From: Caryophanales bacterium
Lineage (GTDB): Bacteria > Bacillota_I > Bacilli_A > Izemoplasmatales > UBA1188
Direction of reading: 5' to 3'
Assembly (NCBI GenBank): GCA_020633845.1
Contig: JACKCW010000001.1
Coordinates: 186,001 to 250,000 of the forward strand
DNA length: 64,000 nucleotides
Numbering within the stretch: the first letter of the stretch is position 1; each line of letters opens with the position of its first letter. The notes below the pieces were generated by a model that did no database searches, was not told the origin of the DNA, and saw only the letters and a program-made list of their open reading frames with translations. Made by a program: the position numbers and the translations under genes. Below, piece by piece: positions 54,038 to 62,405 of the stretch.

Positions 54038-54940
54038 ATGAGCTTTGGAACCAATTTATACGAATTAAGAAAACAAAAAGGCCTTTCTCAAGAGCAGTTA
54101 GCTTTAGAAATCGGCGTTTCCAGACAAACTATCTATGCCTGGGAATCGGAAACGGCTTCCCCGTCTATTGAAAATTTAAAGAGTTTATCCTCTTTCTTTT
54201 CTTGTACCACCGATTATTTAATCAGTGGTAATAAAGAAGAATTAAGCCAGGAAAACAACGAAGAGAAAGAAGAAATTAAAAGAACATGTAGGGCCGACAA
54301 AAAAGAAGTCGATAGAAGACTTAAAATTCATGCGCTTTTAATAGCTTTACCAACCATGCTTATTATATCGTCGGTTGCCGTTTTATTATTAATGGTGGAA
54401 AGACCGATTATCGGAACAGTCATTATTTTATCATCGGTAGTTATCTCCGTTCCTTTCTATGTCATTGCCGGCACAATGTATAACTCATTCTTTTCTCAGG
54501 AAGAAAACAAGTATTTCCAAGTTCTTTATAGTGAAGAGGAGAAGAAAAGAGGAGATATGAGAAATTCGATAGCGGTCGCCATCTCTGTTTCCTTTATGTT
54601 AATCGGGGTTATCCTGGTAGTGGTATTATCGACCATCAACACCGTCCCATCGAGTACTTGGTATATCTCAACCTTCTTGTTTATGATTGCCATCTCGGTT
54701 TTTTGTCTTATATTTTCCGGCATTATGCATTCCCGTTTTCGAACTAGTGACGAAACCTATATGGATCAAAAATCCGTAAAGTTAAACGGAACCATCAATT
54801 CAATTATCTGGATGTTAGCTATTTGCGGTTATTTAGTTATGGGATTTGTTTTTAGTCTTTGGCATCCAGGATGGATCATATTTGTGGTTGCCGCCTTTCT
54901 TAGCGGTATTATAAGTTCAATTCTCGGGTTTAAAAAATAA
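54038..54940 (+). CDS. XRE-family regulator with C-terminal membrane domain
   Basis: The 300 residues start with an XRE HTH (~1-65, LYELRKQKGLSQEQLALEIG) followed by a charged linker and about six membrane helices from residue ~100. Membrane-tethered XRE proteins are common in Firmicutes, often near genes they control. ATG 54038 is preceded by AAAGGAG; the frame is open to 53981. It lies between phoR and pstS, but a terminator follows. Confidence 0.83.
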   Translation: MSFGTNLYELRKQKGLSQEQLALEIGVSRQTIYAWESETASPSIENLKSLSSFFSCTTDYLISGNKEELSQENNEEKEEIKRTCRADKKEVDRRLKIHALLIALPTMLIISSVAVLLLMVERPIIGTVIILSSVVISVPFYVIAGTMYNSFFSQEENKYFQVLYSEEEKKRGDMRNSIAVAISVSFMLIGVILVVVLSTINTVPSSTWYISTFLFMIAISVFCLIFSGIMHSRFRTSDETYMDQKSVKLNGTINSIIWMLAICGYLVMGFVFSLWHPGWIIFVVAAFLSGIISSILGFKK

Positions 54941-54975
54941 TAACCAATTAAACGCAAAAACTTGCAAAAAGAAAT

Positions 54976-55003
54976 AAACGCGGGAATAAACCGCGTTTTT
55001 CTT
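54976..55003 (+). terminator. Terminator before the pst operon
   Basis: AAACGCGG (54976-54983) and CCGCGTTT (54991-54998) with a T-tract that runs into the Pho box. Confidence 0.82.
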
Positions 55004-55030
55004 TTACATTCTTTTTACAATTTTATTACA
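55003..55030 (+). promoter_or_regulatory. Pho box: three TTTACA-type repeats with an 11-base period
   Basis: TTTACA at 55003-55008 and 55014-55019 and ATTACA at 55025-55030 start exactly 11 bases apart. In Bacillus PhoP binds TT(A/T)ACA-like direct repeats with this period. The array lies 71 bases before the pstS start and downstream of a terminator, as expected for the PhoP-controlled pst promoter. Confidence 0.78.
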
Positions 55031-55100
55031 TCGTCCCGATAAAATTGTGACAAGAAGGAATTATTATCTTGGTGTCATGAAAAGGAAGGAGCATAAAAAA

Positions 55101-56039
55101 TTGAAAATTAAAAAGATATTTACGGCATTACTTACCTTAGCGCTCTTATCAGGCCTCTTAGTTGCGGCCTCGGGATGCACCAATAATACTACCGGAGCGA
55201 ATATAACGGTTTATACAAGAGACACAACCAGCGGTACGAGAGACGGATTCTTTACTAAAATAGGTTTCTCGGAAGCTAAAGAAGATAACTCTTACTTAGT
55301 TGAAGGTTATGTTGAAGTCGACGGTAACGGATCAATGATCGCCGCCATCAAGAACGATGAATACGGAATAGGCTACATTTCCCTCTCTACCCTCTCCTCA
55401 TCGGGCCTCAAAGGTTTGACATACGAAGGCATTGAACCAACTGAAGCCAACGTTCTTAATGGAACATATGGTCTTACCAGAAACTTCAATTACTGTGTTA
55501 GAAGTGAATTTACCGACAACAAAGTAGAAGCAATAGTCGATGCGTTTGAAGCATTTCTTACTACCAGCGACGCCAAGACAACCATGATTGAAAAAGGCGG
55601 AATCGTGAGTGTAACATCTTTAGATCCGACTTGGGATTCAATAAAAGCAAATTACCCGATTTGCAACGAAGACAACTCTTCTGTTACAATCAAATTCGGT
55701 GGCTCGACATCAGTTGAGAGTATGGCTAAAGCTTTATCGGCCGAATTCTCAGCTAAATGCGGAAACTTCGTAGCTGAGCACAACCACAAAGGATCAGGAG
55801 ATGCTTATAAAAGCACTCAAGGATCAGAAAAGGATGGAGCCAATTATTTAGATATCGCCTTCCTTTCCAGAGAATTTAACGAAAGCGAAACCCCGGCACA
55901 AGGAACTTATGGTAAAATGTGCATAGACGCTATCGTGGTTGTGGTTAATAACAGCAACAGTTTAGACTCGATAACCGCCGAACAAATAAAGAGCATTTAC
56001 GATGGAACAATTACTAAGTGGAGCGAAATTAGCAACTAA
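55101..56039 (+). CDS. pstS: Phosphate-binding lipoprotein PstS, circularly permuted
   Basis: The 312-residue substrate-binding lipoprotein of the Pst ABC importer has lipobox AASGC (Cys ~26). Residues ~34-170 match the part of PstS that is normally C-terminal (VYTRDTTSGTRDGFF, GIGYISLSTL, GIEPTEANVLNGTYGL). Residues ~193-312 match the normal N-terminal half (IKFGGSTSVESMAKALSAEF, DIAFLSREF, SITAEQIKSIYDGTITKW). Both lobes are complete but swapped. Start is TTG 55101, with AGGAG nine bases upstream; this places the signal peptide correctly. It overlaps pstC by 38 bases. Confidence 0.88.
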   Translation: MKIKKIFTALLTLALLSGLLVAASGCTNNTTGANITVYTRDTTSGTRDGFFTKIGFSEAKEDNSYLVEGYVEVDGNGSMIAAIKNDEYGIGYISLSTLSSSGLKGLTYEGIEPTEANVLNGTYGLTRNFNYCVRSEFTDNKVEAIVDAFEAFLTTSDAKTTMIEKGGIVSVTSLDPTWDSIKANYPICNEDNSSVTIKFGGSTSVESMAKALSAEFSAKCGNFVAEHNHKGSGDAYKSTQGSEKDGANYLDIAFLSREFNESETPAQGTYGKMCIDAIVVVVNNSNSLDSITAEQIKSIYDGTITKWSEISN

Positions 56040-56955
56040 CAGCGCTATCAAAAGAAAAACAACTTTAGACAAAGCGGTACACGGAGTGTTATTTGTGATA
56101 ACACTCCTTTGTGCGTCTATAATTGTTTTTATTGTCCTTTTCATCGTCATTAAAGGATCAAGTCCGTTTCTTAAAAATTATTCCATCGGCGGTAATTTAT
56201 ATAAAGTTAATTTATGGACTTTCCTCGTTGGTAGTGAATGGTATGTATATCCCGCTAAATATGGAGTCGGTTTCATTATAGTAGACACCTTTTATGTGGT
56301 ATTTTTATCTCTTTTAATTGCGGTTCCGATTTCCGTCCTAACCGCTCTTTTTATTTCAAGAATAGCTCCGAAAGTGATTGGAAAGGCCTTGTCTTACGTT
56401 ATTGAGCTTTTAGCGTCTATTCCTTCCATCATCTACGGACTTTTCGGTAGAGCTAAAATAACCGAAGGAGTTAAATGGGTTTCTTCTCTTTTCGGTTATC
56501 AGTCAGCCGGCGGCATATCGGCTATGTCTACCGTCATAGTCCTGGCGATTATGATTCTCCCTACTATTACGCTTTTATCTTTAACCGCCATTAATGCGGT
56601 TAGGGACGATATAATTAAAGGCTCGCTCGCTTTAGGGGCCAGCCCTACTCAAACCAATTTTAAACTTGTCTTAAGAGGTGCTAAAAGCGGAATATTTTCC
56701 GGCATTATTCTTGGGGTCGGGAGAGCGCTTGGTGAAGCGACAGCCGTATCCATGGTGGCCGGTAACTCCGGAAGTGGGCCTTCTTTTAATCTGTTTGATA
56801 CGACAAGAACCCTGACTTCCACGATGCTCCTGGGGTTAAATGAAACCTCCGGTCTCGACTACGATATTAGATTCTCGGTCGGTATTATCTTAATTTTAAT
56901 GATACTCTTAACCAATCTTTTACTTACTCTTTTAAAAAGGAGTATCGGGAAATGA
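56002..56955 (+). CDS. pstC: Phosphate ABC transporter permease PstC
   Basis: Membrane subunit of the Pst importer. The 317 residues have six membrane helices and the EAA loop SLALGASPTQTNFKLVLRGA with GRALGEATAV. The start ATG at 56002 lies inside pstS without a good ribosome site, so translation may depend on coupling. Its stop overlaps the pstA start (ATGA). Confidence 0.93.
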   Translation: MEQLLSGAKLATNSAIKRKTTLDKAVHGVLFVITLLCASIIVFIVLFIVIKGSSPFLKNYSIGGNLYKVNLWTFLVGSEWYVYPAKYGVGFIIVDTFYVVFLSLLIAVPISVLTALFISRIAPKVIGKALSYVIELLASIPSIIYGLFGRAKITEGVKWVSSLFGYQSAGGISAMSTVIVLAIMILPTITLLSLTAINAVRDDIIKGSLALGASPTQTNFKLVLRGAKSGIFSGIILGVGRALGEATAVSMVAGNSGSGPSFNLFDTTRTLTSTMLLGLNETSGLDYDIRFSVGIILILMILLTNLLLTLLKRSIGK

Positions 56956-58148
56956 GAAAGACAAAAGATTTATTATCGAACATATTCACCTATCTCTTTT
57001 CCAGTTTTGGAATAATTATCCTTTTTTCTATTTTGATTTTTATCTTTAGAAACGGCCTTAGCTCTCTTTCCTGGAAACTTATTACAAGTGACTATTACGA
57101 GACCACTTATACTCTTAAAACTGCGGGAAAAGAAGAGGGCACCTTTACTTGTCCAACCCTAACGGCTGATGAATACTTTTCTTATCGTTATGGGGTAGTA
57201 TTAAAAGACTCAACAAATCTCGTGGGAGAAGAAGTGGTGGAAATTACCTATATTGCGGAAGATTCGCCTTTTCTCTCTTTAATTAATACATCATCAGAAG
57301 AGATAGTCTCTCTTGAATGCGGCTTTAATATTTCAAAGATAGTAATGAGTAACGATATCGGGGATTATATTTACGCTTTAGGTAGGGGCGGCGCCAGCAA
57401 CATGGCTTCGACTATGGACACGTCTAATATTATTACGGATATGGTCGCATCAGAAGGAGGAGGCGGTATAAGGGGATCTTTGATTTCGACCCTTTATCTC
57501 ATTCTTTTGACCTTAATCATTTCATTACCGATAGGCGTGCTCGCCGCCATCTATTTAAACGAGTACGCTCCCAAGAAGAGATTTATTGAAATAATAAGAG
57601 GCATGATTGATATGGTGGCGGGAATTCCTTCTATTATATTCGGCTTAGTCGGAGCGATAATCTTTATTCCCTTCTGTAATAACACGATAGGCTCATCAGG
57701 AGGATCTATCGCATCAGGCGCTCTTACCATGTCTTTGATTCTCTTGCCGACCATCATCAAAACTACAGAAGAAGCTTTAAAGGTAATTCCAAAAGGTTAT
57801 AGAGACGCTTCCCTCGCCCTTGGGGCCAGCAAGACTCAAACCATCAACAAGGTAATTCTGCCTAACGCAATCCCGGGAATTCTAACGGCCGTCCTTCTCT
57901 CAATCGGAAGAATCATCGGCGAATCGGCCGCTTTAATCTATGCGGTTGGGGTTGCGATTAAAGATACGATTAAAATCAATGAAAAATCTACCACGCTCGC
58001 GGTGCATATCTGGTCGCTTATGAGCGGAGAAAATCCGAACATAGCTACCTCCTGCGCCATATCAATAATTATTCTTCTGGTGGTATTCACTCTAAACGTT
58101 ATCGTGAAACTTATCTCGAAGAAGCTCAACAAGATGGAGGTAAAATAA
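56952..58148 (+). CDS. pstA: Phosphate ABC transporter permease PstA (with large extracytoplasmic insert)
   Basis: The second permease subunit. Its 398 residues exceed the usual ~280-300 because about 130 residues are inserted between helix 1 (~10-35) and helix 2 (~177). The insert is hydrophilic and should face outside. The rest is typical ([54 protein letters not shown]). Overlaps pstC by four bases; pstB begins two bases after its stop. Confidence 0.93.
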   Translation: MRKTKDLLSNIFTYLFSSFGIIILFSILIFIFRNGLSSLSWKLITSDYYETTYTLKTAGKEEGTFTCPTLTADEYFSYRYGVVLKDSTNLVGEEVVEITYIAEDSPFLSLINTSSEEIVSLECGFNISKIVMSNDIGDYIYALGRGGASNMASTMDTSNIITDMVASEGGGGIRGSLISTLYLILLTLIISLPIGVLAAIYLNEYAPKKRFIEIIRGMIDMVAGIPSIIFGLVGAIIFIPFCNNTIGSSGGSIASGALTMSLILLPTIIKTTEEALKVIPKGYRDASLALGASKTQTINKVILPNAIPGILTAVLLSIGRIIGESAALIYAVGVAIKDTIKINEKSTTLAVHIWSLMSGENPNIATSCAISIIILLVVFTLNVIVKLISKKLNKMEVK

Positions 58149-58150
58149 TT

Positions 58151-58900
58151 ATGAATAATGTCTTTTCAGTAAAAAACGTCGATTTGTTTTACGGAGAAAA
58201 ACACGTACTAAAAAATGTATCCTTTGATATACCGGAAAAACAGGTCACGGCTTTTATCGGCCCTTCCGGCTGCGGGAAATCAACTCTTCTTAGGTGTTTT
58301 AACCGCATGAACGATCTCATCCCTTCCTGCAATATAAAAGGAGAAATCCATTTTCATGATCGATCCGTTCAGGAAATCAATCCGATTGAACTTAGAACCA
58401 GAGTCGGCATGGTGTTTCAAAACCCGAACCCCTTCCCGATGTCGATCTTCGATAATGTGGCCTATGGTCCAAGATGCCAAGGGATGAAAAACAAAAAGGA
58501 AATTAACGATCTTGTGGTTGATTCTTTAAAGAAGGCTTCGCTTTATGAAGAAGTAAAAGATAGACTTAAAGATAACGCTCTTGGATTATCCGGCGGACAA
58601 CAACAGAGACTTTGTATCGCGAGATGTATCGCAATGAAACCGGAGGTCATCTTAATGGACGAACCGACCTCGGCTTTAGACCCGATTGCCACTTTAAAGA
58701 TTGAAGAACTTATCAATGTACTCAAAGAGGAATATACTATAGTTATAGTGACTCACAATATGCAACAAGCATCCAGAATTTCTGATTACACCGCTTTCTT
58801 TATGCTAGGAGAAGTAATTGAATTTTCTTCAACCATCAGTTTGTTTAAAAACCCGAAAAATAAAAAAACCGAAGATTACATTACCGGAAGATTCGGCTAG
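58151..58900 (+). CDS. pstB: Phosphate ABC transporter ATP-binding protein PstB
   Basis: ATPase of the importer. The 249 residues contain Walker [10 protein letters not shown], the PstB-type RMNDLIPSC after it, signature [14 protein letters not shown], Walker [14 protein letters not shown] and the switch His in IVTHNMQQA. Length and motifs are standard. Confidence 0.97.
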   Translation: MNNVFSVKNVDLFYGEKHVLKNVSFDIPEKQVTAFIGPSGCGKSTLLRCFNRMNDLIPSCNIKGEIHFHDRSVQEINPIELRTRVGMVFQNPNPFPMSIFDNVAYGPRCQGMKNKKEINDLVVDSLKKASLYEEVKDRLKDNALGLSGGQQQRLCIARCIAMKPEVILMDEPTSALDPIATLKIEELINVLKEEYTIVIVTHNMQQASRISDYTAFFMLGEVIEFSSTISLFKNPKNKKTEDYITGRFG

Positions 58901-58911
58901 GAGGATAGAAT

Positions 58912-59553
58912 ATGTTTATCGACAGTGAAATTAATAACGTTAACGGACTCATTAAAAAAATGTCTTCTCTTGTTCAATCAAACATTAGACAGGCCATCGG
59001 TCTTTATTTAAGCAAGGGAGATAATGAAGACACGACTATAAACGACGAGATAGTCAATCAATACGAAAAACTGATTGACGAGGTTTGTATTGATATTTTA
59101 ATTAAGGAACGTCCTTATTCCAAAGACTTAAGAGAAATCTTTGCGGTAATAAAGATGGTGGACGACCTCGAAAGAATCGGCGACCATGCCGAAGATATTA
59201 AAAACTTTTCTTTGAAATTACGAGGAACCCTAGAAGAAAGAAATCCGGAAATCGATATAATGCTCGATAAAGCTTTAAAGATGATAGACGACGCCATTGA
59301 AAGTTTTGTGACAATGGATAAGGCTTTAGCTGTTAAAACCATTAAGGCTGATGACGAAATTGATGCAATGTATGACAAAATTATCGAATCCTTAACTAAT
59401 TATCCGATTAAATCCCATACCGCACAGAACTTCGTGATTTATACCACTTTAATTGTTAAATACATCGAAAGAATCGCTGATCATGCGACTAATATCGCGG
59501 AGTGGACGGTTTATATTGTTGCCGGAATCTTCAAAGACGAGATACAAGATTAA
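58912..59553 (+). CDS. phoU: Phosphate transport regulator PhoU
   Basis: Two-bundle helical protein that links Pst transport to PhoR signalling. The 213 residues have the paired family motifs DDLERIGDHAEDI and KYIERIADHATNIAEW, each with the metal-binding E/DxxxD pattern. GGAGG lies before the start. A terminator ends the operon. Confidence 0.95.
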   Translation: MFIDSEINNVNGLIKKMSSLVQSNIRQAIGLYLSKGDNEDTTINDEIVNQYEKLIDEVCIDILIKERPYSKDLREIFAVIKMVDDLERIGDHAEDIKNFSLKLRGTLEERNPEIDIMLDKALKMIDDAIESFVTMDKALAVKTIKADDEIDAMYDKIIESLTNYPIKSHTAQNFVIYTTLIVKYIERIADHATNIAEWTVYIVAGIFKDEIQD

Positions 59554-59565
59554 TATTTAAAAAAT

Positions 59566-59595
59566 AGACCCGCTAAAATATGGCGGGTTTTTTAT
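59566..59595 (+). terminator. Terminator of the pst-phoU operon
   Basis: ACCCGC and GCGGGT pair around TAAAATATG, followed by a T-run. Confidence 0.85.
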
Positions 59596-59648
59596 TTTTG
59601 ATGGCAAATACCTAAAAAACTGGTAAAATGAGGCATAATCAACCAATA

Positions 59649-59676
59649 GTTGAGTGAATATTCAACTTATAAGTTA
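59649..59676. promoter_or_regulatory. Overlapping palindromes upstream of the XRE gene
   Basis: AGTTGA ... TCAACT (59649-59668) enclosing TGAATATTCA (59656-59665), then AACTTATAAGTT (59665-59676), a perfect 12-base palindrome. They lie about 75-100 bases upstream of the XRE gene and could be its operator. Confidence 0.4.
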
Positions 59677-59751
59677 GTAATCCGCCAGATAGTTGCTGTA
59701 AAAAGGATATATTTTTCAGTACAATAGTGGTGTCATAAGGAGGACAAAACA

Positions 59752-60246
59752 ATGAAAGAAACATTTGGAGAAAGATTTTCTAGACTTAGAAAACAAAAAG
59801 GTTTAAAACAAGAAGATATCGCGTTTAGAGTAAATATTAGTCCGCAGGCGGTTTCAAAATGGGAGAACGATATTTCCTCGCCGGATATATCAATCTTACC
59901 TACCCTCGCAGAAATTCTCGGTGTTAGCTTAGACGAACTACTCGGAAACGAAAAGGAAAAGCCGATTGAGATGATACCGGAAGAAAAAAGAAAAGATATC
60001 GATAAGATGGTCTTTAAAATTGTGGTTAATTCTGCCGACGGCGACAAGATTAGAGTTAATTTACCGATGCCGCTTGTCAAACTCGCGATAAATAGCGGAA
60101 TGGAAGTGCCGCAGATTAACGGAAACAGCGCTCTTAAGGATATCGATTTTAAAAAGCTTTTCGAACTTGTGGAACAAGGTGTGGTCGGAAAATTAGTCGA
60201 AGTAGAATCGGCAGACGGAGACTTTATCTATATTACGGTCGAATAA
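59752..60246 (+). CDS. XRE regulator with C-terminal SHOCT-like/DUF2089-type domain
   Basis: The 164 residues have an XRE HTH (~1-65, RFSRLRKQKGLKQEDIAFRV, ISPQAVSKWENDISSPDISI) and a C-terminal part with VFKIVVNSADGDKIRVNLPM and GKLVEVESADGDFIYI. The latter resembles domains of Firmicutes membrane-stress regulators that end in ADGDxVxI. AAGGAGGA precedes the start. Its stop overlaps the next start (TAATG). Confidence 0.83.
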   Translation: MKETFGERFSRLRKQKGLKQEDIAFRVNISPQAVSKWENDISSPDISILPTLAEILGVSLDELLGNEKEKPIEMIPEEKRKDIDKMVFKIVVNSADGDKIRVNLPMPLVKLAINSGMEVPQINGNSALKDIDFKKLFELVEQGVVGKLVEVESADGDFIYITVE

Positions 60247-60500
60247 TGAAAATAAAAGTCAGATCGAAGGAAGATAATTTTCATCTTAAAATATGGATTC
60301 CGACTTCTTGTATTCGCTGGAAATGGATTTGGAATGTGGCCGAAAAACACGATAAATCATCCGGAGTAGACTACGAGGTTTTTAAAGCCATCAGCCCTAA
60401 GCTGTTTAAAGAATTACAAAGATACATTCAAGAAAACGGTCACTTCACTTTGGTAGATGTCATATCTTCTGACGGAGATATAATTAAAATAACAATTTAA
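60246..60500 (+). CDS. Small partner protein of the XRE regulator
   Basis: An 84-residue protein (MKIKVRSKEDNFHLKIWIPT ...) ending VDVISSDGDIIKITI. The ending parallels that of the preceding regulator (VEVESADGDFIYITVE), and the beginning is similar to small beta-rich proteins found beside such regulators. Coupled by one overlapping base. Possibly a regulatory partner; function unknown. Confidence 0.72.
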   Translation: MKIKVRSKEDNFHLKIWIPTSCIRWKWIWNVAEKHDKSSGVDYEVFKAISPKLFKELQRYIQENGHFTLVDVISSDGDIIKITI

Positions 60501-60515
60501 TCGATAAGCGAAAAA

Positions 60516-60547
60516 GAAAAACGCGCTTTTAAACGCGTTATTTCTTT
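60516..60547 (+). terminator. Terminator after the XRE pair
   Basis: AACGCG (60520-60525) and CGCGTT (60534-60539) with loop CTTTTAAA, followed by a T-rich run. Confidence 0.7.
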
Positions 60548-60593
60548 ATTGCCAAAAATCGCAGGAATCGAGAATTAAAGACGGAGAAAACCC

Positions 60594-62405
60594 ATGAAAA
60601 ACAAGAAAATGAACACAATAGACGTAGTTAAAGAAGAACTATCGATGCTTAATAAAAATACTAAATACACCGGACTATACATTACGCTTTTTGCCTTAGC
60701 GGGCGGAATTCTTCCGGTAGTTGCCTCATTAATACCAAAGATAATCATTGACTATCTAACCAATCAATCTTCATCAGAGACGGTTGTAAAAGCGATTATT
60801 TTTCTTTCCGGGGCATCTTTAATTCTTTCGGTCATATCAGCCGTATTTAACCGGCTTGCATCCGTAGATTTTATGGGCTTAAGGTTAAAAGAGTATACAA
60901 AAGTCACAAGAAAATATCAATTGATAGATTATAAATATCTAGAGGATTCCAAATTTAGAGATTATTTTGAAACCGCAACCATCGCACTAGATAGCGACAA
61001 TAGAGGTTTTGAAGGTTTATTAAATAACTTTCTAAGGATTTGCCCATTATTTATAACAATTATTGCGCTTGCGGTTTTACTCTCATTCTTTAATTTGTGG
61101 ATTGTCCTTGCGTGTCTTTTGTCGGCCTCAATTACGGTTTTAACGAATAAAATATACGGTTCATATGTATCCAAAAGAAAAGAAGAAAGTTCAAAGAAAT
61201 ACCGACAAAAGGATTACTACTCTCGCCTTGCCTACGATTTTTCTTACGGGAAAGAAATAAGGGTTCATAATCTCGAAAAAAAGCTTTCTAAGGACTATCA
61301 AAATAAATCCATTACCTACATTAAAGTCGTAAAGGATATTGCGAATAAAAAATTTGGGCTCGGGTTTTTAGAACTATTGTTTGTGCTCTTTCAGGATGCC
61401 ATAGCCTATTATCTTGTAATAAGGGCTTATTTTATCGGAGATGCCACCTTAGGAGAAGTATCATTTTATATTGGCGCCATCATTGTCCTTTCGACATCTT
61501 TAAGGAGCCTTGCGGATCTTATTTCCTTACTTGTGAAAAACGCATCGTACTCCAAAACATATTTTGAATATGCTTCGGACAACAAATATTTTTCCGAAAG
61601 AGGGATTTTAAAAGCTTTGCCCGAAGACGAAAAACTGGAAATAGAATTTAAAAACGTTTCTTTTAGATACCCGAACACGGAAAACTATGTTTTAAAAAAC
61701 TTTAACTTTACAATTCATAAGGGAGAAAAACTGGCTCTGGTAGGTTTAAACGGCGCCGGGAAAACCACTATTGTAAAACTGATTACCGGCCTATTTCAAG
61801 TGGATGAAGGCGAGATATTAATTAACGGAATCAATATAAACGAATTTGATAAAGAAGAATACAAAAAGATGTTTGCCTCTGTCTACCAGGAAGTTAATAT
61901 CTATGCCGCAACCATATTAGAAAACGTCATCGGGACGGATAAAACCGAGGATGAAATACAAAGAGGAAAAGATTGTCTTTTAACAGCCGGGCTTGGTGAT
62001 AAAATCAACTCTTTAGAAAATGGCTATGACACTCAACTCTTAAAAGTAGTAGAAGATAACGGAACGGAACTATCAGGAGGCGAAAGCCAAAAGGTGGCCA
62101 TTGCGAGAGCCTTATACAAGGGCGGAAACATGGTAATTCTCGATGAACCGACCTCGGCTCTTGATGCTTTAGCCGAGGCAAAAATCTATGAATCGTTTAA
62201 TTCGCTGACTAGTGATAAAACTTCGCTTTTTATTTCTCACCGTTTATCTTCGACTAAGTTCTGCGATAAGATAGCGCTCTTTTCAAAAGAAGGTCTTAAG
62301 GAGTATGGAACTCATGATGAATTAATGGCCATGAAAGGCGATTACTACAACATGTTTGAAACACAAGGTAAGTATTACAAAGAAGGAGTAGAAGCCAATG
62401 AATAA
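60594..62405 (+). CDS. ABC exporter half-transporter (membrane plus ATPase domain), first of pair
   Basis: The 603 residues combine about six membrane helices (~1-330) with an ATPase domain: Walker A GLNGAGKTT, Q-loop VYQEVNIYA, signature ELSGGESQKVAIARAL, Walker [13 protein letters not shown] and switch His (ISHRLSS). The MdlB/exporter type fits; substrate unknown. The last eight bases overlap the second transporter, so the two probably form a heterodimer. Confidence 0.9.
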   Translation: MKNKKMNTIDVVKEELSMLNKNTKYTGLYITLFALAGGILPVVASLIPKIIIDYLTNQSSSETVVKAIIFLSGASLILSVISAVFNRLASVDFMGLRLKEYTKVTRKYQLIDYKYLEDSKFRDYFETATIALDSDNRGFEGLLNNFLRICPLFITIIALAVLLSFFNLWIVLACLLSASITVLTNKIYGSYVSKRKEESSKKYRQKDYYSRLAYDFSYGKEIRVHNLEKKLSKDYQNKSITYIKVVKDIANKKFGLGFLELLFVLFQDAIAYYLVIRAYFIGDATLGEVSFYIGAIIVLSTSLRSLADLISLLVKNASYSKTYFEYASDNKYFSERGILKALPEDEKLEIEFKNVSFRYPNTENYVLKNFNFTIHKGEKLALVGLNGAGKTTIVKLITGLFQVDEGEILINGININEFDKEEYKKMFASVYQEVNIYAATILENVIGTDKTEDEIQRGKDCLLTAGLGDKINSLENGYDTQLLKVVEDNGTELSGGESQKVAIARALYKGGNMVILDEPTSALDALAEAKIYESFNSLTSDKTSLFISHRLSSTKFCDKIALFSKEGLKEYGTHDELMAMKGDYYNMFETQGKYYKEGVEANE

